The notes: a model not told the origin generated them from the letters alone. A stretch of DNA of 64,000 nt from Anaerolineales bacterium UBA2395 (GCA_002343775.1 DDSH01000014.1:84348-148347); one strand, 5' to 3'. Numbered from the stretch's first letter, positions 33,401-42,366 are shown. Program-made: numbers and translations.

Positions 33401-36400
33401 CTCGCCCAACAGGATGTCATCCGTCAGGCAATGACCGACGCGCAAATCACACCGGACCAAATTGGTTATGTTGAAGCGCATGGTACTGGCACGCCGCTCG
33501 GTGACCCGATCGAAATCGCCTCGCTTCGCGCCGTGCTCGATGACGGCGAATCGAATAGCAGGGTTTTGATCGGCTCGGTCAAAACCAACATCGGACATTT
33601 GGAATCGGCGGCTGGTATTGCAGGCTTGATCAAATCGGTGCTGGCATTGCAGAACGAAGCCGTCCCACCGCATTTGCATATCAAAGAGATCAACCCGTAT
33701 CTTTCCATCGAAGACTCGCGCCTCGAGATCGGAACTTATCTCCGCCCGTGGAAACGCCGAGACCAGCCGCGCTTTGCGGGCATCAGTTCCTTCGGCTTCG
33801 GTGGCACGAATGCGCATCTCATCATTTCCGATTCCCTTTTGGAGTCGGACAGCTTGCTGTCCGAAAACCAAGGGCAAGCCCCTGGACTCCATAAATTCGA
33901 ACGCCCGCGTCATCTTCTCACCCTATCGGCAAAATCAGAGACCGCCCTCCTCGAACTAACCCAATCTCTCAAAGACTCCTTACTTATTACGGATCACGAA
34001 TTACGCAACATCGCCTTCACCGCCAACACAACCCGCACACACTTCGAGCATCGCCTCGCCATCCATGCATCTACTCTCGATGAACTGAAAAGCAAACTTG
34101 AAAACCCAGAACTTGCAACCATCAAACCGGGCGCACAGCCGAAGATCGCTTTTCTGTTTACGGGGCAGGGTTCGCAATATTCCGGCATGGGCAGGCAGTT
34201 GTACGAAACACAGCCTGCCTTCCGCAATGCGCTCGATGAATGCGCGACCATTCTCGATTCCATCCTTGACCGTCCGCTGATCGAGATTCTTTTTTCCGAA
34301 AGTGATTCGATCCATCAAACTCAATACACTCAGCCCGCGCTCTTCGCCTTTGAATACGCGCTCGCGCAAATGTGGCTTTCGTGGGGCATCACGCCGCACG
34401 CGGTTCTCGGTCACAGCGTAGGTGAGTATGTTGCCGCGTGCATCGCTGGCGTCTTCACTCTCGAAGACGGTTTGCGCCTCATCGCCGCACGCGCACGCCT
34501 TATGGGTTCGCTTCCGCAAAACGGAACGATGGCAGCCATCTTCGCAGACGCATCTCGCGTTGCCGACGCCGTGAAGCCGCACGCCGATAAAGTCTCCATC
34601 GCCGCGGTGAATGGACCCGATAACACGGTCATCTCTGGAGAGAAAACGGCGCTTCAAGCGGTGCTGGAGGTTTTGTCTCATCAGGGGATCTCTTCCAAGC
34701 CGCTAACGGTTTCACATGCCTTCCATTCCCCGCTGATGGATTCGATTCTGGATGAATTTGAATCCGCCGCGAAGCGAGTCACCTACTCTGCGCCGCGCAT
34801 CTTGCTGACCTCGAACCTGACCGGCGGTATTCTGTCAGCGGAGCAAACGCCGAATGCGCGTTACTGGCGCGAACACATCCGCGCGGAAGTGAAGTTCTCG
34901 GCGGGCATGACCTCTCTCGCTGAATTGGGAATCGACGCTTTCATTGAAATTGGTCCCGCGCCGGTTTTGCTTGGCATGGGCAAACGCTGTTTGTCAGAGT
35001 CAACGTCCGCTTGGCTGCCGTCGCTGCGACAAAATCAAGACGATTGGCAAATCCTGCTGGACAGCCTCGGCAAACTCTATCTACAAGGTGCGGACGTTAA
35101 TTGGGCAGGTTTTGACGAAGGCTACATTCGCCGCAAAGTTTCCCTGCCGAATACACCCTTCGACCGTCAGCGGTATTGGCTGGAGCCGTCGAACAAAAAA
35201 GTTGATTCACCAGTGACGATTGCGCCGGTGCCATCAAAGGTCATTCCACAACGTAAGAACGGAAACAACCATCACAAACCGCAGCCTGCGCAGATCCCGG
35301 TCACGGGGTTGGATCGTTCCGCTTTATTGAAAGCCGAACCGACCCAACGTCAGAAAGTTTTGGAAGATTTCCTGCAAAAGCAAACCGCCCGCATCCTCGG
35401 CATGGACGCGGCGCGATTGGACTTGTCCCAACCATTGGATACGATGGGTCTCGATTCGCTTATGGCGATGGAACTCAAGAACTCGCTTGAAACCGCGTTC
35501 GGCGTGAAGTTGTCAGTTGCCAGCCTCTTGCAGGGACCGACGATCTCAAGTCTAAGTGTAGAAGCGCTCAATGGTTTGGATTCGCCCGAAGTCCAGAATG
35601 AGGCGCGGCTCGTCATCTCCAAACATGAGTCGGTTGAGAGTCCGCTTTCGTATGGGCAGCAGGCGTTATGGTTCCTACATGAATTGTTGCCGGAGGATAT
35701 TTCGTTCAACGTGGCAGGCGCGATCCGCATTCGCGGTGCGTTAAATGTGACCGCGCTCGAACGTGCCTTTGCGCAATTGACCGAGCGACATGAATCACTG
35801 CGCAGTACATTCCATGTCGTTGCAGGCGAGCCGATTCAACGTGTGCATGAGTCGATGACCGGGATGTTCCGGGTTGAGAAGGTTTCGGGTTTGAGCGAAG
35901 CCGACTTGCGCGAACGGTTGACCACCGAGGCTCATCGTCCGTTCGATCTGGAGCATGGACCGGTGTGGCGCGCGTTGCTTTTCAAAAGTGAGCAGGTGAC
36001 AGTCACCTCTGACATCCTTCTGCTTGCGATGGATCACATCATCACCGACTTTTGGTCGATGACCGTGCTGGCGCGGGAAGTGCTTGCGTTGTATGAAGCC
36101 AATTTGGCAGGTGAAGCGATTCCACTTCAGCCGTTGGCAGCGCGGTATTCGGATTTTGTCCGCTGGCAAAATGAGATGTTAACGAGCGCGGCGGGGGAGC
36201 GCTTGTGGGAGTATTGGCGCGATGAACTCGCGGGTGAGTTGCCCGCCTTGAACCTGCCGACGGATCGTCCGCGCTCGGCATTGCAAACCTATCGCGGTGA
36301 CTCGCGTCATTTGTTCATGGACGCGGAATTGACTGCGCGGGTGAAGTCGCTGGCGCAGGAGCAAGGCGCGACGATGTTCATGACCTTGCTGGCGGCGTTC

Positions 36401-39400
36401 CAGGCGCTTTTGTATCGCTATGCCAATCAGGAAAAATTTCTCGTCGGTTCGGTGACTGCCGGGCGCAGCCATGCCGAACTGGCGGGCTTGGTGGGTTATT
36501 TCATCAACCCGATTCCATTGAAGGCAGATTTTTCCGGTAACCCGATCTTCACTGAATTTCTCGCGCGTGTAAAACGGACGACACTTGGCGCGTTCGAACA
36601 TCAGGATTATCCGCCCGCTTTGCTTGCGAAGCGACTCGGCGTACAGCGCGACGCGAGCCGTCCGCCGTTGTTCGAGACAATGTTCATTTTGCAGAAGGCG
36701 CACGAAGCCGAGGTGCAGGCGCTGAGTCCGTTCGCGCTCGGGTTGGACGGTGCGCGCATGGATGTCGCGGGACTCACGTTGGAGTCGATGGCGTTGGGTG
36801 GTGAACCGGCGCAATTCGACCTGACGATGATGATGTCTGAAACCGAAAGCGGGCTCGCCGCCGCGCTTCAATTCAACACGGACTTGTTCGAAGCCGCGAC
36901 CATCGAGCAGATGTTGGCTCATTTCCATGTGTTGCTGCGCGAGATTGTGACCGATCCGCTCAAGCCGGTTTCCGCGTATTCGCTGTTGAATGAAGTTGAA
37001 CGCAAGCAACTGCTCGTGGATTGGAATCAGACGCAGGTAGATTATCCGCATGAGTTTTGCATTCATGATCTGTTCGCGGAACAAGTCAAGCGCACGCCGA
37101 ACGCACTTGCGCTTCAATTCGGCGCAGAGACGTTGACCTACAAAGAGTTGGATAAACGTTCGACACGTGTGGCGAAAGTTCTGGCTTCACGCGGAGTCAA
37201 GCCGGGGATGTTGGTTGGTCTGTTCGTCCATCGCTCACTCGAAATGGTTATCGGTCAACTGGGCGTGCTCAAAGCGGGTGGAGCATATCTGCCGCTTGAC
37301 CCATCCTTCCCAGCGGAACGACTCGCGTTCATGCTGACTGATTCAAACGCGCCCATCTTGTTGACACAATCCACTTTGTTGGACAGATTGCCGGAAAGCA
37401 ATGCTGAAGTTATTTGCATAGATGAAGTCGAAGGGATGAAATCTTCGACGAAGAAATTAACTGTCGCGTCTCCCGATAACCTTGCGTACGTCATTTACAC
37501 ATCTGGCTCCACCGGCAAACCGAAGGGCGTGCAAATCCATCATCGCGCGGTGGTGAACTTCCTTGCGTCCATGCGGGCGAGTTTGGAGATCAGCGCGGAT
37601 GATTCGCTTCTGGCAGTGACCACGCTTTCCTTTGACATCGCCGTTTTGGAATTGCTCCTGCCGCTGACGGTAGGAGCGCGCGTCGTCATTGCGGATTCAG
37701 AAACCGTCGCCGATGGCGCGTTGCTTGCGCAAGCCTTGTCTGATTTCGATGTGACCTTCATGCAAGCCACTCCCGCCAGTTGGCGCTTGCTGCTTGAATC
37801 AGGCTGGAAGGGAAAAACCGATCTCACCATCTTGAGCGGCGGTGAAGCGCTGACAAATGACCTCGCCGAGCGCTTGCTCAAACGCGGCGCGGCATTGTGG
37901 AATTTATACGGTCCCACCGAGACGACGATATGGTCAACGCTGTATCGGGTGACATCGAATGAAACTCGTGGAATTTCCAATACCGTTCCCATCGGCAGAC
38001 CGATCGCTAACACGCAGATTTACATTCTGGATTCCAACCTTCAGCCGGTTCCCGTTGGCGTCATCGGTGACTTGTTCATCGGCGGGGATGGAGTCAGCTG
38101 TGGATATTTGAATCGTCCCGAGTTGACAATGGAACGGTTTATCCCTCACCCCCATCCCCTCTCCCTCAGGGAGAGGGGCGCAGGGGTGAGGGTTATCTAC
38201 AAAACCGGCGACCTCGCCCGTTATCTTCCCGATGGCAATATTGAATTCTTTGGGCGCAGTGACCAGCAGGTGAAGGTGCGCGGATTCCGAATCGAAACGG
38301 GTGAAGTGGAAGCGGCGCTGGCGAGTCATCCATCCGTGAAGCAGGCTGCCGTCACAGCATGGAAGGCGACATCGTCAGACGCGAGTCTGATCGGGTACGT
38401 GGTGCCAACTTCCGGGGAGAATGAAGCGGACTTCGGTCAACTGCGCGAGTATCTGCGGACGAAACTTCCCGAGTATATGGTTCCATCCATTTTCGTCACA
38501 CTTGAATCCCTGCCGCTCACGCCGAATGGAAAGGTGGATCGCAATGCCCTGCCCGCGCCGACGCAATCGCGTGTGGACATGCGCGCGAAGTATGTCGCGC
38601 CGCGCACGCCGCTTGAACAAGAGCTGGCAGATATCTGCGCCGAAGTCCTCGGCTTGGAAGATCATCCGGTGGGAGCGCACGATAATTTCTTCGACCTCGG
38701 TGGTCATTCGCTCTTGGGCACGCGGCTTGTGTTTTTGCTGCGTGAAAAATATGGACTCGACACTGCTCAGTTGCCGCTTCGCACGCTGTTCGAGAATCCC
38801 ACCGTGGCAAATTTGGCGAACGCCATCGAACGCGCTTTGAGCGGAGAGTACATCCCGCAGCGCAGCAACGTCATCCGCATGAACCAGTTGACGTTGGATG
38901 AGTTGAATGCTGAAGCCGTCCTTGATGCGGACATCACAGCGGGCGATCTTGAATACAACCATGTAAATGAGCCAAAGCATATTTTGCTTACCGGCGCGAC
39001 CGGTTTCGTGGGCGCATTCCTCTTGCATGATTTGCTTAACCAAACTTCGGCAGATATTCATTGTCTGCTGCGGGCTGAGTCCATTGAGCAGGGCAGGGGG
39101 CGTTTGAAGCGCAACCTAAGCAACTATTTGCTTTGGGATGATTCGTTCATGGAACGCATCCAACCTGTGCTCGGTGACTTGGGCTCCCCTCAATTTGGGC
39201 TTGACGACGAAGCGTTTGAAATGCTTGCCTCGCAGATCGATTGGATCTATCACAACGGCGCGATGGTGAATTTTGTGTATCCGTATGATGCGCACAAGGC
39301 GTCAAACGTTCTAGGCACGCAGGAAATTCTGCGGCTGGCGAGCCGCAGGAGACTCAAGCCGGTTCATCATGTGTCGACGCTTTCCATTTTACACAACGGC

Positions 39401-40084
39401 GACCACGACGATGGACGCGTCTATTGCGAGACCGATGACCTTGACCAGACCGGCGCTCCGTTCGGCGGGTACGCGCAAAGCAAGTGGGTGGCAGAAAAAT
39501 TGGTGATGGAGGCGGGTGCGCGCGGCATTCCGTACGCGATCTATCGTCCCGGCTTGGTGTCGGGTCATTCGCAAACTGGCGCATGGAACACCGACAACAT
39601 GATTTCCAGCATGACGCGTGCCTGTCTGCTGTTGGGCACCGCGCCAGATCTTGATGTGGTTGCCAACATCGTCCCCGTGGATTTTGTCAGTGCGGCGATT
39701 GTGCATCTTTCCAAACAGCCTGAGAATTGGAAGCAGGTCTATCACCTTGAAAATCCAAGTCCGCTTCATCTTGACCCGTTAGTGGAGTGGTTGAACACGG
39801 AAGGATTCCAACCCCGGAAGGTTTCCTTCGAAGAATGGCGCGCACAACTCTTCAAAGCCGTCGCGCATTTGGAATCAGGCGGCTGGGAACCGTACCTGCC
39901 ATTGATCGAAGAAGTGGAAGAGAAGCAGATCTTCATGCCGCGCATCGACCTGAGCAACACACTCGCCAAACTCGAAGGCAGCGGCATCGTCTGCCCGCCC
40001 GTGGATGGACAGTTGCTCTCCACTTATATTCAAGCCTTCATCACGCAAGGTCTCATCGAACGCCCTGAACCGAAATTCCAGTGA
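30461..40084 (+). CDS. Hybrid FAAL-PKS-NRPS megasynthase with terminal reductase
   Basis: The 3207-residue enzyme has nine domains. (1) Fatty-acyl-AMP ligase, 15-590 (YTSGSTSQPKG near 178). (2) ACP with S641. (3) Ketosynthase from about 702, with C872, H1007 and H1046. (4) Acyltransferase about 1230-1530 with S1319 and HAFH near 1419, the malonyl-type motif. (5) ACP with S1666. (6) Condensation domain about 1725-2150, DHIITDFWS with H1859. (7) Adenylation domain about 2180-2690. (8) PCP with S2750. (9) NAD(P)-dependent thioester reductase about 2835-3195 (GATGFVG, YAQSKW). There is no ketoreductase, dehydratase or thioesterase. Aligned to GrsA, the adenylation pocket reads DILQLGLIWK, a glycine-type code. 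The expected chain is fatty acyl, malonyl-derived unit, then glycine, released as an aldehyde or alcohol. Palindromic repeats are inserted at 33841 and 38143. Confidence 0.95.
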   Translation: MNNPSHLTPVPSSFNTLLDLLQTRAQQHPDKLAYRYIQDDDADIINITYGELDRRARAIGSWLESFGAGGQRALLLYPPGLDYIASFFGCLYAGVTAVPAYPPRLNRPVPRIQSIVADSQATFAITTSTILHNIEQRFEHTPDLKALHWLNSDQVPAGLEAEWRHPNISSETLAFLQYTSGSTSQPKGVMLTHGNLMHNLKAIRHGFQIDESASGVFWLPSYHDMGLIGGILEPMYLNGTSTLMSPVSFLQRPFRWLDAISRYKGTTSGAPNFAYDLCVDKITSEQIDTLDLSSWSLAFCGAEPIRPETLERFARTFERCGFRKSSFYPCFGMAESTLLVSGGIGPAEPRYLTVDRKSLERDQVTQTSPNEANALTMVNCGGSIIDQKIVIANPSTLTRCAPDEVGEIWISGPSVAQGYWGLAEETESHFHARLADSDEGPFLRTGDLGFLHNDELFVTGRLKDLIIIHGSNHYPQDIELTVEASHAALQQSSGAAFSVTDEGKEKLVIIQEVTRQGRNADVNEVASAIRQAVSEKHDLQVFAIVLVKPMSIPKTSSGKIQRRACKAAFLNGELEVVGEWKSGKQVVSERVDELPSQRVGGVKASSAEIQSWLITRIASMLEMDATSIDPRQPFTYYGLGSVQAVSLTGDLEIFLDKKLSPTLAWDYPTIELLAKHLSNGSTPTKQKTAKPEPAQPASRFVKEPIAIIGLSCRFPGARNPEEFWTLLKKGIDAISEVSADRWDVDALHSESAAPGKVTSRWGGFLNDVDLFDPAFFGISPREAARMDPQQRLLLEVSWEALENAFIPPQTLAGTRTGVFVGISSYDYSRLQFDDPERIDAYAGTGNAHSIAANRLSYFYDLRGPSMAVDTACSSSLVAAHLACQSLRSGESDLALAGGVNLILTPELTITFSQARMLSPDGRCKTFDASADGYVRGEGCGVVVLKRLSDALRDGDNILALIRGSAVNQDGRSNGLTAPNGLAQQDVIRQAMTDAQITPDQIGYVEAHGTGTPLGDPIEIASLRAVLDDGESNSRVLIGSVKTNIGHLESAAGIAGLIKSVLALQNEAVPPHLHIKEINPYLSIEDSRLEIGTYLRPWKRRDQPRFAGISSFGFGGTNAHLIISDSLLESDSLLSENQGQAPGLHKFERPRHLLTLSAKSETALLELTQSLKDSLLITDHELRNIAFTANTTRTHFEHRLAIHASTLDELKSKLENPELATIKPGAQPKIAFLFTGQGSQYSGMGRQLYETQPAFRNALDECATILDSILDRPLIEILFSESDSIHQTQYTQPALFAFEYALAQMWLSWGITPHAVLGHSVGEYVAACIAGVFTLEDGLRLIAARARLMGSLPQNGTMAAIFADASRVADAVKPHADKVSIAAVNGPDNTVISGEKTALQAVLEVLSHQGISSKPLTVSHAFHSPLMDSILDEFESAAKRVTYSAPRILLTSNLTGGILSAEQTPNARYWREHIRAEVKFSAGMTSLAELGIDAFIEIGPAPVLLGMGKRCLSESTSAWLPSLRQNQDDWQILLDSLGKLYLQGADVNWAGFDEGYIRRKVSLPNTPFDRQRYWLEPSNKKVDSPVTIAPVPSKVIPQRKNGNNHHKPQPAQIPVTGLDRSALLKAEPTQRQKVLEDFLQKQTARILGMDAARLDLSQPLDTMGLDSLMAMELKNSLETAFGVKLSVASLLQGPTISSLSVEALNGLDSPEVQNEARLVISKHESVESPLSYGQQALWFLHELLPEDISFNVAGAIRIRGALNVTALERAFAQLTERHESLRSTFHVVAGEPIQRVHESMTGMFRVEKVSGLSEADLRERLTTEAHRPFDLEHGPVWRALLFKSEQVTVTSDILLLAMDHIITDFWSMTVLAREVLALYEANLAGEAIPLQPLAARYSDFVRWQNEMLTSAAGERLWEYWRDELAGELPALNLPTDRPRSALQTYRGDSRHLFMDAELTARVKSLAQEQGATMFMTLLAAFQALLYRYANQEKFLVGSVTAGRSHAELAGLVGYFINPIPLKADFSGNPIFTEFLARVKRTTLGAFEHQDYPPALLAKRLGVQRDASRPPLFETMFILQKAHEAEVQALSPFALGLDGARMDVAGLTLESMALGGEPAQFDLTMMMSETESGLAAALQFNTDLFEAATIEQMLAHFHVLLREIVTDPLKPVSAYSLLNEVERKQLLVDWNQTQVDYPHEFCIHDLFAEQVKRTPNALALQFGAETLTYKELDKRSTRVAKVLASRGVKPGMLVGLFVHRSLEMVIGQLGVLKAGGAYLPLDPSFPAERLAFMLTDSNAPILLTQSTLLDRLPESNAEVICIDEVEGMKSSTKKLTVASPDNLAYVIYTSGSTGKPKGVQIHHRAVVNFLASMRASLEISADDSLLAVTTLSFDIAVLELLLPLTVGARVVIADSETVADGALLAQALSDFDVTFMQATPASWRLLLESGWKGKTDLTILSGGEALTNDLAERLLKRGAALWNLYGPTETTIWSTLYRVTSNETRGISNTVPIGRPIANTQIYILDSNLQPVPVGVIGDLFIGGDGVSCGYLNRPELTMERFIPHPHPLSLRERGAGVRVIYKTGDLARYLPDGNIEFFGRSDQQVKVRGFRIETGEVEAALASHPSVKQAAVTAWKATSSDASLIGYVVPTSGENEADFGQLREYLRTKLPEYMVPSIFVTLESLPLTPNGKVDRNALPAPTQSRVDMRAKYVAPRTPLEQELADICAEVLGLEDHPVGAHDNFFDLGGHSLLGTRLVFLLREKYGLDTAQLPLRTLFENPTVANLANAIERALSGEYIPQRSNVIRMNQLTLDELNAEAVLDADITAGDLEYNHVNEPKHILLTGATGFVGAFLLHDLLNQTSADIHCLLRAESIEQGRGRLKRNLSNYLLWDDSFMERIQPVLGDLGSPQFGLDDEAFEMLASQIDWIYHNGAMVNFVYPYDAHKASNVLGTQEILRLASRRRLKPVHHVSTLSILHNGDHDDGRVYCETDDLDQTGAPFGGYAQSKWVAEKLVMEAGARGIPYAIYRPGLVSGHSQTGAWNTDNMISSMTRACLLLGTAPDLDVVANIVPVDFVSAAIVHLSKQPENWKQVYHLENPSPLHLDPLVEWLNTEGFQPRKVSFEEWRAQLFKAVAHLESGGWEPYLPLIEEVEEKQIFMPRIDLSNTLAKLEGSGIVCPPVDGQLLSTYIQAFITQGLIERPEPKFQ
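32211..32265 (+). repeat. Degenerate GAGTTG repeats in the FAAL-ACP linker
   Basis: GAGTTGATGAGTTGCC and further GAG(T)TG-type units repeat four to five times in the DNA encoding the linker GKQVVSERVDELPSQRVGG. The segment is in frame and lies outside the folded domains. It looks like a low-complexity insertion. Confidence 0.45.
33841..33890 (+). repeat. In-frame palindromic repeat between KS and AT domains
   Basis: GGAGTC, GGACAG, CTTG, CTGTCC form one hairpin, GGGCAAGCCC a second, and GGACTCC closes the unit against the initial GGAGTC. It encodes LESDSLLSENQGQAPGLHK in the KS-AT linker. The first hairpin matches the repeat at 4707 with paired changes in both arms. Confidence 0.6.
38143..38192 (+). 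repeat. In-frame REP-like palindrome inside the adenylation domain
   Basis: CCCTCACCCCCATCCCCTCT is followed by a short TCAG centre and its near complement ending GGGGTGAGGG. It is 50 bases long and translated as the peptide PHPLSLRERGAGVR within the adenylation domain, between ELTMERFI and IYKTGDL. Palindromes of this CCCTCACCCC...GGGGTGAGGG wording are dispersed repeats in many bacterial genomes. Confidence 0.8.
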
Positions 40085-40089
40085 CCGCA

Positions 40090-40857
40090 ATGGTTGATGT
40101 TTCAAGCAAGTGGTTCGTCCGCCCGCAGGTGAAGCCGGAGGCGAAATCACGCCTTTTCTTCTTCCCCTACGCGGGCGGTGCGCCAGCAGTTTTTACCAAA
40201 TGGTGCGCTGACCTGCCGAGTCACATCGAAGGCGTTGCCGTTCATTATCCCGGCAGAGGGTCGCGTTTTAATGAACCTGTTATCAACGACATGTCGCGCA
40301 TGGTGGCTGACCTAGCACAGAATATCCAGCCATTGCTCGATAAGCCGTTTGCCTTGTTCGGTCATAGCCTGGGAGGGTTGATCGCGTTTGAACTGGCGCG
40401 TCATCTTCGCGCACAACATCTGCCAATGCCCAATCATCTGTTTGTTTCCGCTTGTGGTGCGCCGCATTTGCCCGACCCGAATCCAAAAATTCACCATCTA
40501 CCCGATAACGAATTCATGAATGAACTCGACAAACTCAACGGCATTCCTGCCGAGTTGAATAATCCTGAAGCGATGAGTCTGCTCCTGCCCATCGTCCGCG
40601 CGGATTTTCAACTTGTGGAAAACTACGAATACAAACCTGATGAACCGTTCGATTTTCCCATTTTAGCCTTCGGCGCACTCAATGACCCGCGCGTGAACCG
40701 GGAGCGTATCGAAGCCTGGTCAATTCACACGAAGGCAAAATTTGTGTCGCAATTCTTTCCCGGGAATCACTTCTTTATCAACGAAACGAAGGAAGATATT
40801 TTGAAACGTATCATCCATGAGACGACTGGCGAGCAAAGAGGGATTCATGCAACTTAA
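40090..40857 (+). CDS. Type II thioesterase
   Basis: The 255-residue alpha/beta hydrolase has the RifR/GrsT-type features FFFPYAGGAPAVF near 23-35, GHSLGG with nucleophile S93, and a C-terminal GNHFF with the catalytic His. Type II thioesterases remove wrong or stalled acyl groups from carrier proteins of PKS/NRPS lines. An in-frame GTG at 40081 overlaps the megasynthase stop and could be the true start. I prefer the ATG at 40090, but neither has a strong ribosome site and translational coupling is likely. It overlaps the next gene by 11 bases. Confidence 0.92.
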   Translation: MVDVSSKWFVRPQVKPEAKSRLFFFPYAGGAPAVFTKWCADLPSHIEGVAVHYPGRGSRFNEPVINDMSRMVADLAQNIQPLLDKPFALFGHSLGGLIAFELARHLRAQHLPMPNHLFVSACGAPHLPDPNPKIHHLPDNEFMNELDKLNGIPAELNNPEAMSLLLPIVRADFQLVENYEYKPDEPFDFPILAFGALNDPRVNRERIEAWSIHTKAKFVSQFFPGNHFFINETKEDILKRIIHETTGEQRGIHAT

Positions 40858-41623
40858 GAATCAACAGTTCTTTCTTTGGTTCAACAAACTGGTCTTTCCA
40901 TTCTTTTACTTGCGACATCAGGGAAAATCCAAGGTCACCATTGCTGCGGGTGATGACGCGCATTTCAATGTGCGTGTGAATACATCTGATATTCTGGTCA
41001 TTTGGGAGATATGGAAGGCGAAGGTCTATGACGACGCGCGTTTTCCGATCGAACCCGATGATGTCATTGTAGACATCGGTGCGCACATCGGCGGGTTTGC
41101 CGTCCGCGCTGCGAAGCTGGCTCATCGTGGGAAGGTCTTTGCTTATGAAGCCTCCAGTAAGAACTTCGCCGTGCTTTCCGAGAATCGCCAATTGAATCAT
41201 ACGAACAATCTACACATCCACAATGTGGCGGTCACCGACCGGCGTGGCGAGATGAAATTCTTCATGCCCGGCGACAATGGCGCGCTTGGCTCGCTCATGC
41301 AGGAGAAAGATAGTCCAATGGAAATTGTGCAGGCAACGACCCTTGCCGATATTCTGTCTGAGAATTGCATTGAGCAAATTGATTATCTAAAATTAGACGC
41401 AGAGGGCGCAGAGTTTGCGATTCTGTTGAATGCGTCCGATTTCACTCTTTCGCGTGTGAAGCGCATCGTCATGGAATTTCACGAATTCAATGGAGGCGGT
41501 CACCATCACCTTGACCTTGTCAACCTTCTGAAGTCGCACGGTTTCAAAGTCGCTGTTGAGACGGGTGTCTTCCCGCAGAAATTTTTATTTGGTACTGGAA
41601 TCATCAAAGCATGGCGCGATTAA
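40847..41623 (+). CDS. FkbM-family methyltransferase
   Basis: I chose the ATG at 40847 (MQLKNQQFF) because AGAGGG lies just upstream. An ATG at 40817 is in frame. The 258-residue product has the SAM-binding motif VIVDIGAHIGGFAVRAAK near 69-86, the acidic strand end FAYEASS, and a LKLDAEGAEFAIL block near 184-196 that is typical of FkbM O-methyltransferases. In this operon it probably methylates the released product or its precursor. It could act on an enol, hydroxyl or N group, and the site is not predictable. Confidence 0.9.
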   Translation: MQLKNQQFFLWFNKLVFPFFYLRHQGKSKVTIAAGDDAHFNVRVNTSDILVIWEIWKAKVYDDARFPIEPDDVIVDIGAHIGGFAVRAAKLAHRGKVFAYEASSKNFAVLSENRQLNHTNNLHIHNVAVTDRRGEMKFFMPGDNGALGSLMQEKDSPMEIVQATTLADILSENCIEQIDYLKLDAEGAEFAILLNASDFTLSRVKRIVMEFHEFNGGGHHHLDLVNLLKSHGFKVAVETGVFPQKFLFGTGIIKAWRD

Positions 41624-41637
41624 ATGCAGGAGAAAAC

Positions 41638-42366
41638 ATGCAGACGTTGAATTGGTCTCAATCTGTTGACGATATGAAATTGGAATCTCACCATGCCGAC
41701 ATCTGGCGCATCTCTCTGGACCTTGAGCCGGATACCGTTAAACGATTTGAATCCACGCTGTCAGCGGAAGAGAGCAACCGCGCAGCGAAGTTCCAATTTC
41801 CGGCAGATCATGATCGCTATGTCATCGCTCACGGATTCTTGCGGAATGTCCTGGCGCGGTATTTGGGCGGCAATTCGTCCCACTTCAAATTCTCGGTCAA
41901 CTCGTATGGCAAGCCTGCCTTGAAGGGACATGACCTTGAATTCAATCTCACACATTCTGCCGACTTTGCACTGGTGGCGTTGACTCACAACCGCAAGATC
42001 GGCGTGGACGTGGAGCGCATCCGTTCGGGGATCTCGGCGCATGTCATTGCGCGGCAATATTTTTCTAAGGCAGAAGTCGCCGAATTGGAATCAATCCCGC
42101 CCGAATTGCGTGAACGTGCCTTCTTCGTCGGTTGGACTCGCAAGGAAGCCTACATCAAAGCGCAGGGAATGGGCTTGTCGCTTGGCTTGGATAGTTTCGA
42201 TGTGTCCATCACGCCTGATGAGCCTGCCATTCTCCATGCCACCCGCCCGAATCCCGATGAAGCCGCACGTTGGACGTTGCTCTCCTTCCCGGTCGATCCG
42301 CGTTATGAAGCGGCTGTCGCTGTGGATGGCAAAGACATCGGATTTCGTTTTTGGGATTGGAAATAG
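41638..42366 (+). CDS. Sfp-type 4'-phosphopantetheinyl transferase
   Basis: Preceded by CAGGAGAAAAC, the 242-residue protein shows the Sfp signatures IGVDVERI (D124, E126) and WTRKEAYIKA (E170, K174), plus the coenzyme A-binding KPAL and FNLTHS segments. It transfers the phosphopantetheine arm from coenzyme A to carrier proteins. The megasynthase has three (S641, S1666, S2750). As last gene of the four-gene operon it makes the locus self-sufficient for activation. The full two-domain length indicates the broad-specificity Sfp class and not the short AcpS class. Confidence 0.94.
   Translation: MQTLNWSQSVDDMKLESHHADIWRISLDLEPDTVKRFESTLSAEESNRAAKFQFPADHDRYVIAHGFLRNVLARYLGGNSSHFKFSVNSYGKPALKGHDLEFNLTHSADFALVALTHNRKIGVDVERIRSGISAHVIARQYFSKAEVAELESIPPELRERAFFVGWTRKEAYIKAQGMGLSLGLDSFDVSITPDEPAILHATRPNPDEAARWTLLSFPVDPRYEAAVAVDGKDIGFRFWDWK

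Noticed and set aside
36179..37117. 312-codon minus-strand frame inside the megasynthase
   Set aside because: Antisense to condensation and adenylation domains, without motifs or start signals.
32211..38192. CRISPR or tandem array suspected from repeats in the megasynthase
   Set aside because: The units are few, irregular, differ from each other and have no equal spacers or cas genes.
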